Source: Xanthomonas sp. Leaf131 (GTDB lineage: Bacteria > Pseudomonadota > Gammaproteobacteria > Xanthomonadales > Xanthomonadaceae). Taken from it: 53,831 nucleotides of DNA. Location: NCBI RefSeq assembly GCF_001423495.1, contig NZ_LMOG01000016.1, forward strand, positions 220,535-274,365, written 5' to 3'. This document shows positions 10,445 through 18,386 of the stretch, in pieces. The notes below the pieces were generated by a model. That model searched no databases and was not told the origin of the DNA. It saw nothing but the letters and a program-made list of their open reading frames with translations. Numbering within the stretch: the first letter of the stretch is position 1; each line of letters begins with the position of its first letter. The position numbers were made by a program, and so were the translations under genes.

Positions 10445-11314
10445 TCAACAGCCGCCCGGTAAGCCTTCCGAGCGCCAGTTCGTGCCTTCGCCGAGCAGCA
10501 GATAAAACCCGTAGCTCTCGTAGCCGCTTTCCGACAGCACGAAGTCGAGCGTGCCGTTGCCGTCGATATCGCCGAACTGCAGCAGATGCGTGCGCAGTGG
10601 CAGGTCTTCGCAATCGTCGCAGCCGCTGGCCGCGCTGCCTTTGCGGAACTGCCAGCGGTTGCCGTCGTGTTCCAAGATCGCAAGCACGGTGAGCACGCCG
10701 GTGGGGTTATCCGGATCGCCGGTCTTGGTCGGGTGATTGGAGGTCAGTACGGCCACGCGCCGTTGCGGCTGCTGCGCGTCGGTGAAAATCTGCAACGCCG
10801 CCACATCCTGCGCGCGATCGGTGTTGAACGCGGCCAATGCCTGGGCCAGTGCGGCAGGCTTGACGCTCTTGCGCAGCTGCGCAGTCTCGCCCACCTGGCG
10901 CAACAGCTCGATCTGTTCGGCAGGCGTGGCGTCACGGCTCGCAAAGCGCTTGCCGGGATTGAGATCCACCGTCGACAACAGTGGCGACTTGGACAACGTG
11001 GCGGTGCCCTTCAAGCGCAGTTTTGCGGTGCCACCGCACATGCTGTTGTCGTCGACGGTCAGCGAAGCAAGCCGCACGTTACCCGCGGAAACGCCGGCAT
11101 TGAAAACCTGCAGCGGCTGGCTCAGTAGCGACTTGGGCATGGTGGATTCTTTCGCCACGCCGCGGCCCAGCCACACCGGAATGTATTCCAGCGGATCTTC
11201 GGCTGGCTGGCTGTCGTAGGTCTGTACCAGCAACACCGCACGCGACGGTTCGGCAGCATGTGCAGCCAGCGGCACTAGCGCGGCCAGTGCGAGAGAGATC
11301 AGGTGACGTTGCAT
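10445..11314 (-). CDS. Exported hypothetical protein with FG-GAP-like motif
   Basis: A 289-aa protein I do not recognise. It has a clear Sec signal peptide (LISLALAALVPLAAHA) and no membrane segment, so it is periplasmic or secreted. Near the C terminus, FGDIDGNGTLDFVLSESG resembles the calcium-binding D-x-D-x-N-G-x-x-D loop of FG-GAP/EF-hand-like repeats; CDDCEDLPLR just before it and single cysteines elsewhere could form disulphides. The start at 11314 has AAGGACC upstream and begins the signal peptide; the frame to 11635 is noise. It lies downstream of the glutaredoxin-rhodanese gene, but a terminator separates them. Confidence 0.75.
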   Translation of the reverse strand: MQRHLISLALAALVPLAAHAAEPSRAVLLVQTYDSQPAEDPLEYIPVWLGRGVAKESTMPKSLLSQPLQVFNAGVSAGNVRLASLTVDDNSMCGGTAKLRLKGTATLSKSPLLSTVDLNPGKRFASRDATPAEQIELLRQVGETAQLRKSVKPAALAQALAAFNTDRAQDVAALQIFTDAQQPQRRVAVLTSNHPTKTGDPDNPTGVLTVLAILEHDGNRWQFRKGSAASGCDDCEDLPLRTHLLQFGDIDGNGTLDFVLSESGYESYGFYLLLGEGTNWRSEGLPGGC

Positions 11315-11346
11315 TGCATCGAGGTCCTTGTGCGTGTTGATCCATG

Positions 11347-11378
11347 AAAAAACGGACGCTCCGTAGAGCGCCCGTTTC
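11347..11378 (-). terminator. Rho-independent terminator after glutaredoxin-rhodanese gene
   Basis: Read on the minus strand, AAACGG-G-CGCTC pairs with GAGCG-T-CCGTTT around a TACG loop and runs into a T tract (TTTTTT). It lies 43 bp past the stop of the gene at 11421-12347 and before the ATG at 11314, so it separates the two leftward genes. Confidence 0.85.
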
Positions 11379-11420
11379 GGGGTGTGCAATGTAGCAAACG
11401 CGGCTAAAAAACCTGTGTGC

Positions 11421-12347
11421 TCAGTACTTCGGCACGCCGTTGTCCACCGCGTCCGACCACGCATCGATGCCGCCGGTAACGTTGTAGACGTTGCTGAAGC
11501 CCAGGCTGCGGAAGTGCTCGGCCGCCTGCAGGCTGCGGCCGCCGCGGTGGCACAGGAACGCCAGCGGGGTGTCCTTGGGCAGTTGTTCGATGGCGGCACG
11601 CTCGTGCGCGTCCAGCGTGCGGAACGGGGCGGCAACCGACGCCAGTGCGCGCTCGTCGGCCGGGCGCACGTCCACCAGGGTCAGCGTGCCGGCCTTGAGA
11701 CGGTCGTCGGCATCGCGCACCGACAGTTCCTGCACCGGCTTGGGCGCGTTGGGGTTGTCGATCGCCAGGCCGCGGCCGCGGATGTCGTCCACCCAGTCGA
11801 TGGTGATGCCGTCGGCGCGGCGCGCGCTGGCCAGGTCGAATTGCACGCGCAGGCCGTTGGATTCGGCCGCGATGGCGTTCGGGTTGGTCGGCGCCAACTG
11901 GAAGTTGGGCTGGAAGTCGGCGTCGATGGACAGCGTCAGCGAGGCGTCCGGCGCATCGGCCAGCGCGCCCTTGAGCATCTCGACCGCCGCCGGGGTGACG
12001 GTGATCTTGGGCGGGCTGCGATCCGGCGCCTGCAGGCCGAGCATGCTGCTCAACTCGCCGCTGTCGGCCATCTGCAGGATGATGTCGCTGCCGCCGATCA
12101 ATTCGCCATCCACGTACAGCTGCGGAATGGTCGGCCAGTCGCCATAGGCCTTGATGCCTTCGCGGATGTCCTGGTCGGCCAGCACGTTGACGTGGGCATA
12201 GTCGATGCCCAGGCCATCCAGCACGCCAATCGCCTTGGCCGAGAAACCGCACTGCGGCATGCTGGGCTGGCCTTTCATGAAGAGCACCACGCGGCTGGAT
12301 TGCAGCAGCGTATCGATACGGGAACGCAGGGCGGGATCGAGGGACAT
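11421..12347 (-). CDS. Monothiol glutaredoxin (Grx4/GrxD type) fused to HesB-like and rhodanese domains
   Basis: A 308-aa three-part protein. Residues 1-107 are a CGFS monothiol glutaredoxin (C33 in PQCGFSAKA, then WPTIPQLYVDGELIGGSDI), the type that carries [2Fe-2S] clusters with glutathione. Residues 114-200 resemble an A-type Fe-S carrier (HesB/IscA fold: ITVTPAAVEMLKGAL, ITIDWVDDIRGRGLAIDNPN) but have none of its cysteines. Residues 205-305 are a rhodanese domain with the active-site loop CHRGGRS (C266) and a TGGIDAWS end. I infer iron-sulphur trafficking coupled to sulphur transfer. The gene stands alone, divergent from the deacetylase gene 60 bp away, and ends at a strong terminator. 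Confidence 0.9.
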   Translation of the reverse strand: MSLDPALRSRIDTLLQSSRVVLFMKGQPSMPQCGFSAKAIGVLDGLGIDYAHVNVLADQDIREGIKAYGDWPTIPQLYVDGELIGGSDIILQMADSGELSSMLGLQAPDRSPPKITVTPAAVEMLKGALADAPDASLTLSIDADFQPNFQLAPTNPNAIAAESNGLRVQFDLASARRADGITIDWVDDIRGRGLAIDNPNAPKPVQELSVRDADDRLKAGTLTLVDVRPADERALASVAAPFRTLDAHERAAIEQLPKDTPLAFLCHRGGRSLQAAEHFRSLGFSNVYNVTGGIDAWSDAVDNGVPKY

Positions 12348-12407
12348 GGCAGCACTTCGGTCAGATCGTGGAGGCGGACCATTCTACGCCGCGTGGCATC
12401 ATGCGGT

Positions 12408-13223
12408 ATGACCACGCTGCAAACGCTGTATCGCATTCCCTCGCACCCGTACCGCTGGGTGGGCCTGCTGGCCCTCTCGCAGGCAGCGGTGGCGCTGCTG
12501 TGGTGGCAGCTGGGCTGGGTCTGGGGCGTGCCGGCGCTGCTGCTGTCGCATGCCCTGTTCGTGGTGCCGGTGTTCCTGCCGCGCGCGCGCCTGTATGCGC
12601 CGGTACTGGCGCGCCTGCCCGGACGCGCTCCGCAGGTGTGGCTGACCATCGACGATGGCCCTTCCGACGACACCCCGGCGATGCTGGAATTGCTGGACGC
12701 CTTCGATGCCAAGGCCACCTTCTTCGTGGTTGGCGCACGCGCCGAGCAGCGGCCTGAACTGGTGCGCGAGATCGTGCGCCGCGGGCATGGCATCGGCAAC
12801 CACAGCCATACCCATCCGCAGGCCTGGTTCTGGGCGCTGGGCCCGCGCCGCATGGCGCAGGAAATCGGCAAGGCCCAGCGCGTGCTGGCCACCATCACCG
12901 GGCAGGCGCCACGGCTGTACCGCTCGGTGGTGGGCATGACCAACCCGTTCGTTGCCTCGCCATTGCGTGCGCACGGCCTGACCCGTGTGGCCTGGAGCGC
13001 ACGCGGCTTCGACGGGGTGCGCTGCGAACCGGATGCCACCGTGGCGCGCATCGTCCGCGACCTGCGCCCCGGGGCGATCGTGCTGCTGCACGAAGGTGCC
13101 GCACACGGCCACAACCTGACCATCCTGCGCGGCGTGCTGGAGGCGATGCGGGAGCGCGGGTTAGTGGGCATCGTGCCGCAAGGCACCGCACACGGCGATT
13201 TGCCCCCCGCGCACAGGTCATAA
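12408..13223 (+). CDS. Membrane-anchored NodB-type polysaccharide deacetylase
   Basis: A 271-aa protein with two hydrophobic segments (about residues 17-35 and 38-58), then a NodB homology domain. Metal and catalytic motifs are present: LTIDDGP (D82, D83), NHSHTH (H132, H136) and the late VLLHEG histidine. The usual RxPxG segment reads LYRSVVGMTNP, a variant arginine context. Such enzymes remove N- or O-acetyl groups from cell-surface polysaccharides, including peptidoglycan; the actual substrate is not evident. The ATG at 12408 starts the recognisable protein; the reading frame extends far upstream only because it runs antisense through the neighbouring gene. Confidence 0.85.
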   Translation: MTTLQTLYRIPSHPYRWVGLLALSQAAVALLWWQLGWVWGVPALLLSHALFVVPVFLPRARLYAPVLARLPGRAPQVWLTIDDGPSDDTPAMLELLDAFDAKATFFVVGARAEQRPELVREIVRRGHGIGNHSHTHPQAWFWALGPRRMAQEIGKAQRVLATITGQAPRLYRSVVGMTNPFVASPLRAHGLTRVAWSARGFDGVRCEPDATVARIVRDLRPGAIVLLHEGAAHGHNLTILRGVLEAMRERGLVGIVPQGTAHGDLPPAHRS

Positions 13224-13482
13224 GCTGGGTGCGCCACTGCCGCAGTGGGCCGAAGGCGGCGGCGACAGCTGATGTCTCGCACAACGGGTGGTTTGCCTGG
13301 TAGCGACTGCTGCTGTGGCCTGTTCGATCCGCGCAGTGGTACGGATGCAATGGGACAGTTCGCACCGTTCGCGGACTGCGCTGCACCGTGCGCTACGGCC
13401 GAAAGATGCCGGTCGGCAGCGCGTCGGATCGGGCGTCGTGCACGGCCCGAACTTGCCTCGTCCTGGGCGTTGGCACATCGGG

Positions 13483-14841
13483 CTACGCAGGTGGTCTGGG
13501 AGGCGTGGCAGGTAACGCGCGCACCGCAGGCGCGGCAGGAGTGGTAGGTGACGCGCGAGCTGCAGGTGCGGCAGGCATCGTAGGTGAGGCGCCCACTGCA
13601 GGTGCGGCAGGTGCAGGCAGCGGGCTTGCCGGGCGTGGGGCAGCCGCGCTGGCGATCGTTGCATCCATGCCGTTACGCCGTTCGCGTTCGCCGGTGAGCT
13701 GCGCCTGCAGGCGTGCGGTGCGGGCGACGCTGGGGTCGGGGATATCGATGGAAGGGTTCAACGTTGCGCCGCGCACGCGGTCGGCCTGGGCCTGCGCCGC
13801 CATCTGGTTGAGCGGCAGGTAATCGCTGTGGAAGTTCAACTCCACCGAGGAAGTCAGTTCCAGATCGGTATTCATTTCCTCGGTACGCTGCGCGCGCTGG
13901 GTAGAGACGTAGCCGATGTTGTTTTCGATCTCCGCACTCGCGCCCCACGGGCCGACGCCGAATTTTCCGGCGGCCTTGATGCGGTTTTGCAGACTGAACT
14001 GGCTGCCGCGCTCTTCGTTGGCGGCGCTGCGGGTGTCGATATGGAAGCGCATCGCGGCGTTGATGCGGCCGCTGTCCACCACGATGCGTTGCATGCCCAT
14101 CGCGACCATGGTGGCCAGCATCTGCTGGCGCTGGCGTGCCAGATACCGGCGCGCCAGCGGAACCAGTTGCTCCGGGTTGGATGCGTCTATCGTTTCTTCT
14201 TCGCCCACCCCAAGCGTGGCGCGAATGTCCTCTGCCGTTGGCATGGACGCACCGCCACGCAGGCGCAGACGAATCTGCGCGACCTCGTCCGGATCGGGGC
14301 TGTCGCCAGGATCCGGTGCGTCGTACTCGATGGCTTCGGGAAAATGATCGGCCACCCATTGGCGCACCTGCCCCACGCCGAACTGGGTGCGCTCGAAACC
14401 GCCCGCCGAGGCCGATACCGCGCCCAGCAATTCGACGTATTGCTGCATCTGTTGCGCGTTGGAATCGAGCATCGCGCGGAAGACGCCGTTGATCAAGTCG
14501 GTCACAAACCGCGGAAACGATACTGCGTTGAGCACGCTGTTTGTGGTGTCGGCGATGCGCTTGGCAGCTTCGCCGAATGCGGGTTGCTGCTCCTGCGCGC
14601 GCGCCAGCACTGCGGGGCTGGAATGAGCGATCTGCCGATCGGCGTCGTGTTCTTCGGCGAGCAGGTCGGCGGCCAGCGCCGAGACGGTGACCATCGCCTG
14701 CGCCAGGGCCTGGCGATCGTTTGCCGCCAGCGCCTGATAGTGCGGCGCTCGTTCGAGCACGTCGCGCACGGCAGCGCGTAGCCACGGTTGCGGTGCGGTT
14801 GCCATGGCAACGGTGGGTGACGCTGGGCCGGGAGCGGTCAT
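13483..14841 (-). CDS. Operon family-A paralogue 4 with Pro/Ala-rich tail
   Basis: A 452-aa protein of no family I recognise, last gene of the leftward 13-gene block. It shares three blocks with the proteins at 15742, 16992 and 23850: a helical block VSFPRFVTDLINGVF...QQMQQYVELL (107-140), a strand block RQQMLATMVAMGMQRIVVDSG.I (238-262), and VELNFHSDYLPLNQM (333-347). The N-terminal helices (about 20-60) match those of the 410- and 443-aa copies. The last 50 residues are a Pro/Ala-rich tail built from three 12-residue repeats. No signal peptide or membrane segment. The ATG is 3 bp from the preceding stop. I infer a structural subunit alongside its paralogues. Confidence 0.75.
   Translation of the reverse strand: MTAPGPASPTVAMATAPQPWLRAAVRDVLERAPHYQALAANDRQALAQAMVTVSALAADLLAEEHDADRQIAHSSPAVLARAQEQQPAFGEAAKRIADTTNSVLNAVSFPRFVTDLINGVFRAMLDSNAQQMQQYVELLGAVSASAGGFERTQFGVGQVRQWVADHFPEAIEYDAPDPGDSPDPDEVAQIRLRLRGGASMPTAEDIRATLGVGEEETIDASNPEQLVPLARRYLARQRQQMLATMVAMGMQRIVVDSGRINAAMRFHIDTRSAANEERGSQFSLQNRIKAAGKFGVGPWGASAEIENNIGYVSTQRAQRTEEMNTDLELTSSVELNFHSDYLPLNQMAAQAQADRVRGATLNPSIDIPDPSVARTARLQAQLTGERERRNGMDATIASAAAPRPASPLPAPAAPAVGASPTMPAAPAARASPTTPAAPAVRALPATPPRPPA
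13502..13609. repeat. Three 36-bp tandem repeats coding the Pro/Ala tail
   Basis: Three imperfect 36-bp units (13502-13537, 13538-13573, 13574-13609) share GGTAR.G and GCAGG.GCGGCA cores. Read on the minus strand they encode 12-residue repeats of the PAAPAxxASPTx kind at the C terminus of the 452-aa protein, a flexible extended tail likely to vary in copy number. Confidence 0.75.
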
Positions 14842-14844
14842 CGC

Positions 14845-15729
14845 TTACGCCGCGCGCTGGAGCGCAGGATCGGGCGTGCGTTCCAGTGCGTGTGCAGCCA
14901 GCAACCAGCGTTGTGCAGCGCTCATCAGGGCGAGGTCGTCGGCGCGTGCCGGGTCCAGGCGCGTTGCGCCGGTCGCCTGCTGCGCGGCCAGCCACAACAG
15001 CACCTGCTGGCCGGCGCGGCCCTGGTCTGCCAGCGACTGCGCGCCACCGATGCCGATGCCCGGGTGGGCGGCGCCCACCAATGCCCATAGCGACTGCACC
15101 CCGAACGCGCTCTGCAGCATGCGCTCGCGCAGGAAACCCAATGCGGCGTTGAGGTTGTCCACGATCTCGCGCGCGGCCAGCGTGGCCATCGCATCGGTGC
15201 GCTGGGCCAGCAGTTCACCCAACGCCTGCACGCTGGACGCCAGAGCGACGTCCTCGCGCATGTCGCCGCCATCGGCCTGCGCCACGATGGCGGCACACAA
15301 CGCGCGCATCAGCCGGGCGAAGTGCGGCGGCTCGAACACGCGCTGGAAGATGGCGTCGCGCTCGGCGCCGCTCAGGCGCTCGCGACGGCCGCGCCAGAAC
15401 GCATTGAGCGACTGCGCGCCCGGACCCAGGGGCTGGGTGATTGCGCCGCTGGCGAACAGCGCGGCGATCTGTTCGGCGGCCGCCAGCACGCCGGCGGTTT
15501 CCAGCATGCTGGCGAAGTACAGCGGCGCGGCCGCCAGCAATTGCGAGCGGTCCTGTGCGGTGGGCGCGCCTGCTGGCAGGTCGATTTCGCCCAGTTCGGC
15601 CAGCGACTGCGCCAGCGCGCTGTCGTGTGCAGCCAGGGTGGCCTGCGCCAGGGCCAGCGCATCCAGCAGTGCGGCATGCGGGTGCGCTGGCGCAAGGCGG
15701 CGATCGGCGGGTGGCGGATGCAGGCGCAT
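14845..15729 (-). CDS. Operon family-B short paralogue (294 aa)
   Basis: A 294-aa alanine- and leucine-rich, mostly helical protein with no signal peptide. It aligns by eye with the C-terminal half of the 635-aa protein at 19449-21356: LYFASMLETAGVLAAAEQIAALFASG against IYFSYMLEETRMPQVVERIVELFRSG, RERLSGAERDAIFQRVF against AERITEGERRDLYMRCF, and a matching end (SAAQRWLLA against QACEQWLAV). I therefore take it as a shortened paralogue within the same operon. It lies 12 bp after the 410-aa gene and 3 bp before the 452-aa gene. Function unknown. Confidence 0.75.
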   Translation of the reverse strand: MRLHPPPADRRLAPAHPHAALLDALALAQATLAAHDSALAQSLAELGEIDLPAGAPTAQDRSQLLAAAPLYFASMLETAGVLAAAEQIAALFASGAITQPLGPGAQSLNAFWRGRRERLSGAERDAIFQRVFEPPHFARLMRALCAAIVAQADGGDMREDVALASSVQALGELLAQRTDAMATLAAREIVDNLNAALGFLRERMLQSAFGVQSLWALVGAAHPGIGIGGAQSLADQGRAGQQVLLWLAAQQATGATRLDPARADDLALMSAAQRWLLAAHALERTPDPALQRAA

Positions 15730-15741
15730 TGCGATCTGTTC

Positions 15742-16974
15742 TCACGCGGCCGCGGTGGTCCCCGGCCGTGCGGCGGCCGGCGGGTTGGGATCGAACGGCG
15801 TGGCATTGCCCTGGATGCTGGCGATCATGCCGGGCGAGGCCAGTTTCTCCATCGGGAAGTAATCGGACTTGAAGTTCACCCGCACCTCGCCGGTCAGTTT
15901 GGCCTTCATTTCCTGGCTGGATCCGGAGTCCTCGTCCACCGACGATTTCACGGTGGTCATGTGTCGCTGCACGCTGGTGTTGACGGTGCCGGCGGCGCCC
16001 CAGCCCAGGTTGATGCCCATGCCGGACTTGCGGCGGTTGGAACTGGATTCCGAATCGTAGAGCGAGGCGCCGGCATTGCGCTGAGCATGGTCTTCGGCAC
16101 GGAAGTCGAACACCACTTTGGCGTTGATCGCACCGTCGGTGACCACGATGCGGTTGATGCCCAGCACCACCATCGACGACAGCAATTGCTGGCGGCTGCG
16201 TGCCATCTGCAGGCGCGCGGCCTGCACCAGGCGACTCTCCTGATCGGGATCGGACAGGTCGTCGACCGGTTTGGCCAGCTGCAGGGTGTCCTTCATCTGG
16301 GTCAGCGCGCCGGCGGCGTTGTCCTCGTCGCGCAGACTCAGGCGCGGGCCGCTGCCGGCGTCGCTGGCGTCGATGGTCAACGCCTCGGGAAAGCGTTCCA
16401 CCAGCCAGTCGCGCGCATTGTTCATGCTGATGTTGTCGGATGCGAACTGGTCCACGGTCTGCGCCACCGACTTGAGCAGCTCGCCGTAGGCGTTCATCTG
16501 CTGGATCGAGGCGTCGACGATGGCCTGGAATACGTTCTGGATCAGCCCGCCGACGAAGGCAGGGAAATCGACCGAACCGATGTACTTCTTGAAATTGTCG
16601 CCACCCTGTTCCACCGAGGCGGCGGTGAAATCGTCGCCGGCAAAAGTGCCGATCTTGTCGGAGGCCTTGTTCTTGGCCTGCGTGACCGGATCGGCCAGTG
16701 CGCGTGCGCTGGGGGGGGCGGGATCGCGCACCAGTACGCCTCCGTCCTTGGACAACTCGTGCTTTGCCAGTCCGTCGGGATTGGTCATGTAGGACGCCAC
16801 ACGCACCATGTTGCGCGCCAGCTCCTGCTGCTCGGCAACCGGCAACTGACGGAACCCCGGCGAGGATTCGAGCAGGCGGCGCACCTGTGGCCGCACGGCG
16901 GCCAGGGTGTCGTCGTCGAGCCAGGCCGGGTTGCGGCTGGCGGCACTGGCGGCGGTGCGGGCGAGAGCGTGCAT
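15742..16974 (-). CDS. Operon family-A paralogue 3 (410 aa)
   Basis: A 410-aa protein of the operon's four-member family. N-terminal helices (VRRLLESSPGFRQLP, about 30-65), the helical core VDFPAFVGGLIQNVFQAIVDAS (135-157) followed by MNAYGELLKSV and NISMNNARDWLVERFP, the strand core RQQLLSSMVVLGINRIVVTDG (261-281) with INAKVVFDFRAED, and the C-terminal VRVNFKSDYFPMEKLASP (365-381) are all present. A Ser-rich insert at about 305-355 is individual to this copy. No export signal. It begins 17 bp after the 443-aa gene and reads into the 294-aa gene after 12 bp. Function unknown. Confidence 0.78.
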   Translation of the reverse strand: MHALARTAASAASRNPAWLDDDTLAAVRPQVRRLLESSPGFRQLPVAEQQELARNMVRVASYMTNPDGLAKHELSKDGGVLVRDPAPPSARALADPVTQAKNKASDKIGTFAGDDFTAASVEQGGDNFKKYIGSVDFPAFVGGLIQNVFQAIVDASIQQMNAYGELLKSVAQTVDQFASDNISMNNARDWLVERFPEALTIDASDAGSGPRLSLRDEDNAAGALTQMKDTLQLAKPVDDLSDPDQESRLVQAARLQMARSRQQLLSSMVVLGINRIVVTDGAINAKVVFDFRAEDHAQRNAGASLYDSESSSNRRKSGMGINLGWGAAGTVNTSVQRHMTTVKSSVDEDSGSSQEMKAKLTGEVRVNFKSDYFPMEKLASPGMIASIQGNATPFDPNPPAAARPGTTAAA

Positions 16975-16991
16975 GGCGGCGGTGTGTCCGG

Positions 16992-18323
16992 TCAGGCCGC
17001 GGGCGCGCTGGCCGGCGCCGGCGACGGAGCAGTTGTTGCGGCGGGCGGTGCGACCGCACGGTTGGTCGCCAGTGACTTGACCATGCCTGGCTGCGCGTTC
17101 ATCTGGATGGCGGCAATCGCTTCAGGATTGGCCAGCTTGTCCAGTGGCATGTAGTCGCTCTTGAAGTTGACCTCGACCTGGCCGGCCAGGCTGGCCTTGG
17201 CCTGCAACGAAGAGTCGTTCTGCAACTGCGAGGTGCTCATCATCTTGATGATGGGTTGCTCGCTGTATTTGTAATTGCCCTTGGAATAATAGCTGCCGTC
17301 CTGCCGATCGCTGGTGCCATCGGCGCTGCGGCTGTAACTGCCGCCGTCGTTCTTGCTCTCGTACTCGCCTTCGTTGCCGTAGGTTTTCTGCACGTTGCCG
17401 GCGGCGTCTTTCTGGTGATCCATCTTGCTTGCGCTGTAGCGGTAACGGCTGTTGTCGCGCGATTGGAAGTCGTACAGCACCTTGGCCGAGATGCGGCCGT
17501 CGGTGACCACGATGCGGTTGATGCCCAGCATCACCAACGTGGCAAGTAATTGCTGGCGGCCGGTGGCGATCTGCGTGCGTGCGGCCGGCACCAGCAGCGC
17601 TTCGACCAGGTCGTCGTTGAGCGAGGTCACCGGCTTGTCCAGCGGCAGCGATTGATTGACCCGCGCCACGGCCGTGCGTTCGTCCACATCCGGCCGCATC
17701 ACCACGCGCGGTTGTGCCGGCGCCTCGCCGCTGTCGCCGAAGCCGCCCATGTCGCCGAATGCGTCGCCGCCCATCTGCAACTGGAACAGGTCCGGGAATT
17801 GTTCGACCAGATGATCGCGCCCCTGGTTCTGGGTGGTGTTGTCGTCGCGGAACTGCGTCAGGCTCTTGGAGACATCGGCCACCAGCTTGGCGTAGGCCTC
17901 CATCTGCTCGATCGACGAGCTGACGATGGAATGAAACACGCCATTGATCAGGCCACTGACGAATTCGGGAAAGTTCACCGCTGCCATCAACGCACCGGCC
18001 TGATTCACGCCGGTTTGCAAGGCTTGGCCGAACTCGGGTTGCTTTTCCTGTTGCAACGGGGTGGAGTCGTCGCCGGCCATCGCACGGACCGGCGCGCTCT
18101 GCTGGGTGAGCCGCACGCCGTCGGGTTCGGCCAGATAGGTGCCGATCTGCACCAGGCCCTTGGCCAGGGTCTCGCGCTTGTCCGGCGGCAGTTCGTGAAA
18201 CGCGTCGGCACGCTCAAGCAGATCGCGCACCGCCACGCGTGCGGCGTCGTGGGTCTCTCGCGTGCTCGGCGCTGGCAGACCACGGGCGGCTGCGGGGACG
18301 GATCGGGGAAAGATGGCAGACAT
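16992..18323 (-). CDS. Operon family-A paralogue 2 (443 aa)
   Basis: A 443-aa member of the four-copy family, closest by eye to the 410-aa copy. Core blocks: VNFPEFVSGLINGVFHSIVSSS (116-137) with MEAYAKLVADVSKSL, RQQLLATLVMLGINRIVVTDG (256-276) with ISAKVLYDFQSRD, and VEVNFKSDYMPLDKLANPEA (383-402). A Tyr/Ser/Gly/Asp-rich polar insert (about 290-355) separates the last two blocks, and the C terminus is Pro/Ala-rich. No export signal. The 63-bp gap before it is the largest in the operon, and its leader CCGGAGCGCTGCAATG is identical to that before the first operon gene at 29374. Function unknown. Confidence 0.78.
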   Translation of the reverse strand: MSAIFPRSVPAAARGLPAPSTRETHDAARVAVRDLLERADAFHELPPDKRETLAKGLVQIGTYLAEPDGVRLTQQSAPVRAMAGDDSTPLQQEKQPEFGQALQTGVNQAGALMAAVNFPEFVSGLINGVFHSIVSSSIEQMEAYAKLVADVSKSLTQFRDDNTTQNQGRDHLVEQFPDLFQLQMGGDAFGDMGGFGDSGEAPAQPRVVMRPDVDERTAVARVNQSLPLDKPVTSLNDDLVEALLVPAARTQIATGRQQLLATLVMLGINRIVVTDGRISAKVLYDFQSRDNSRYRYSASKMDHQKDAAGNVQKTYGNEGEYESKNDGGSYSRSADGTSDRQDGSYYSKGNYKYSEQPIIKMMSTSQLQNDSSLQAKASLAGQVEVNFKSDYMPLDKLANPEAIAAIQMNAQPGMVKSLATNRAVAPPAATTAPSPAPASAPAA

Positions 18324-18386
18324 TGCAGCGCTCCGGGTCGACGTGGATCGATGGATGGATGAGGCCTCAGCGGCGAGCGAACCGGT

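Noticed and set aside
15322..17154. 610-residue plus-strand open frame and similar long antisense frames (for example 3856-5676, 7904-9574)
   Set aside because: All lie opposite well-supported genes and arise from high GC in the third codon position.
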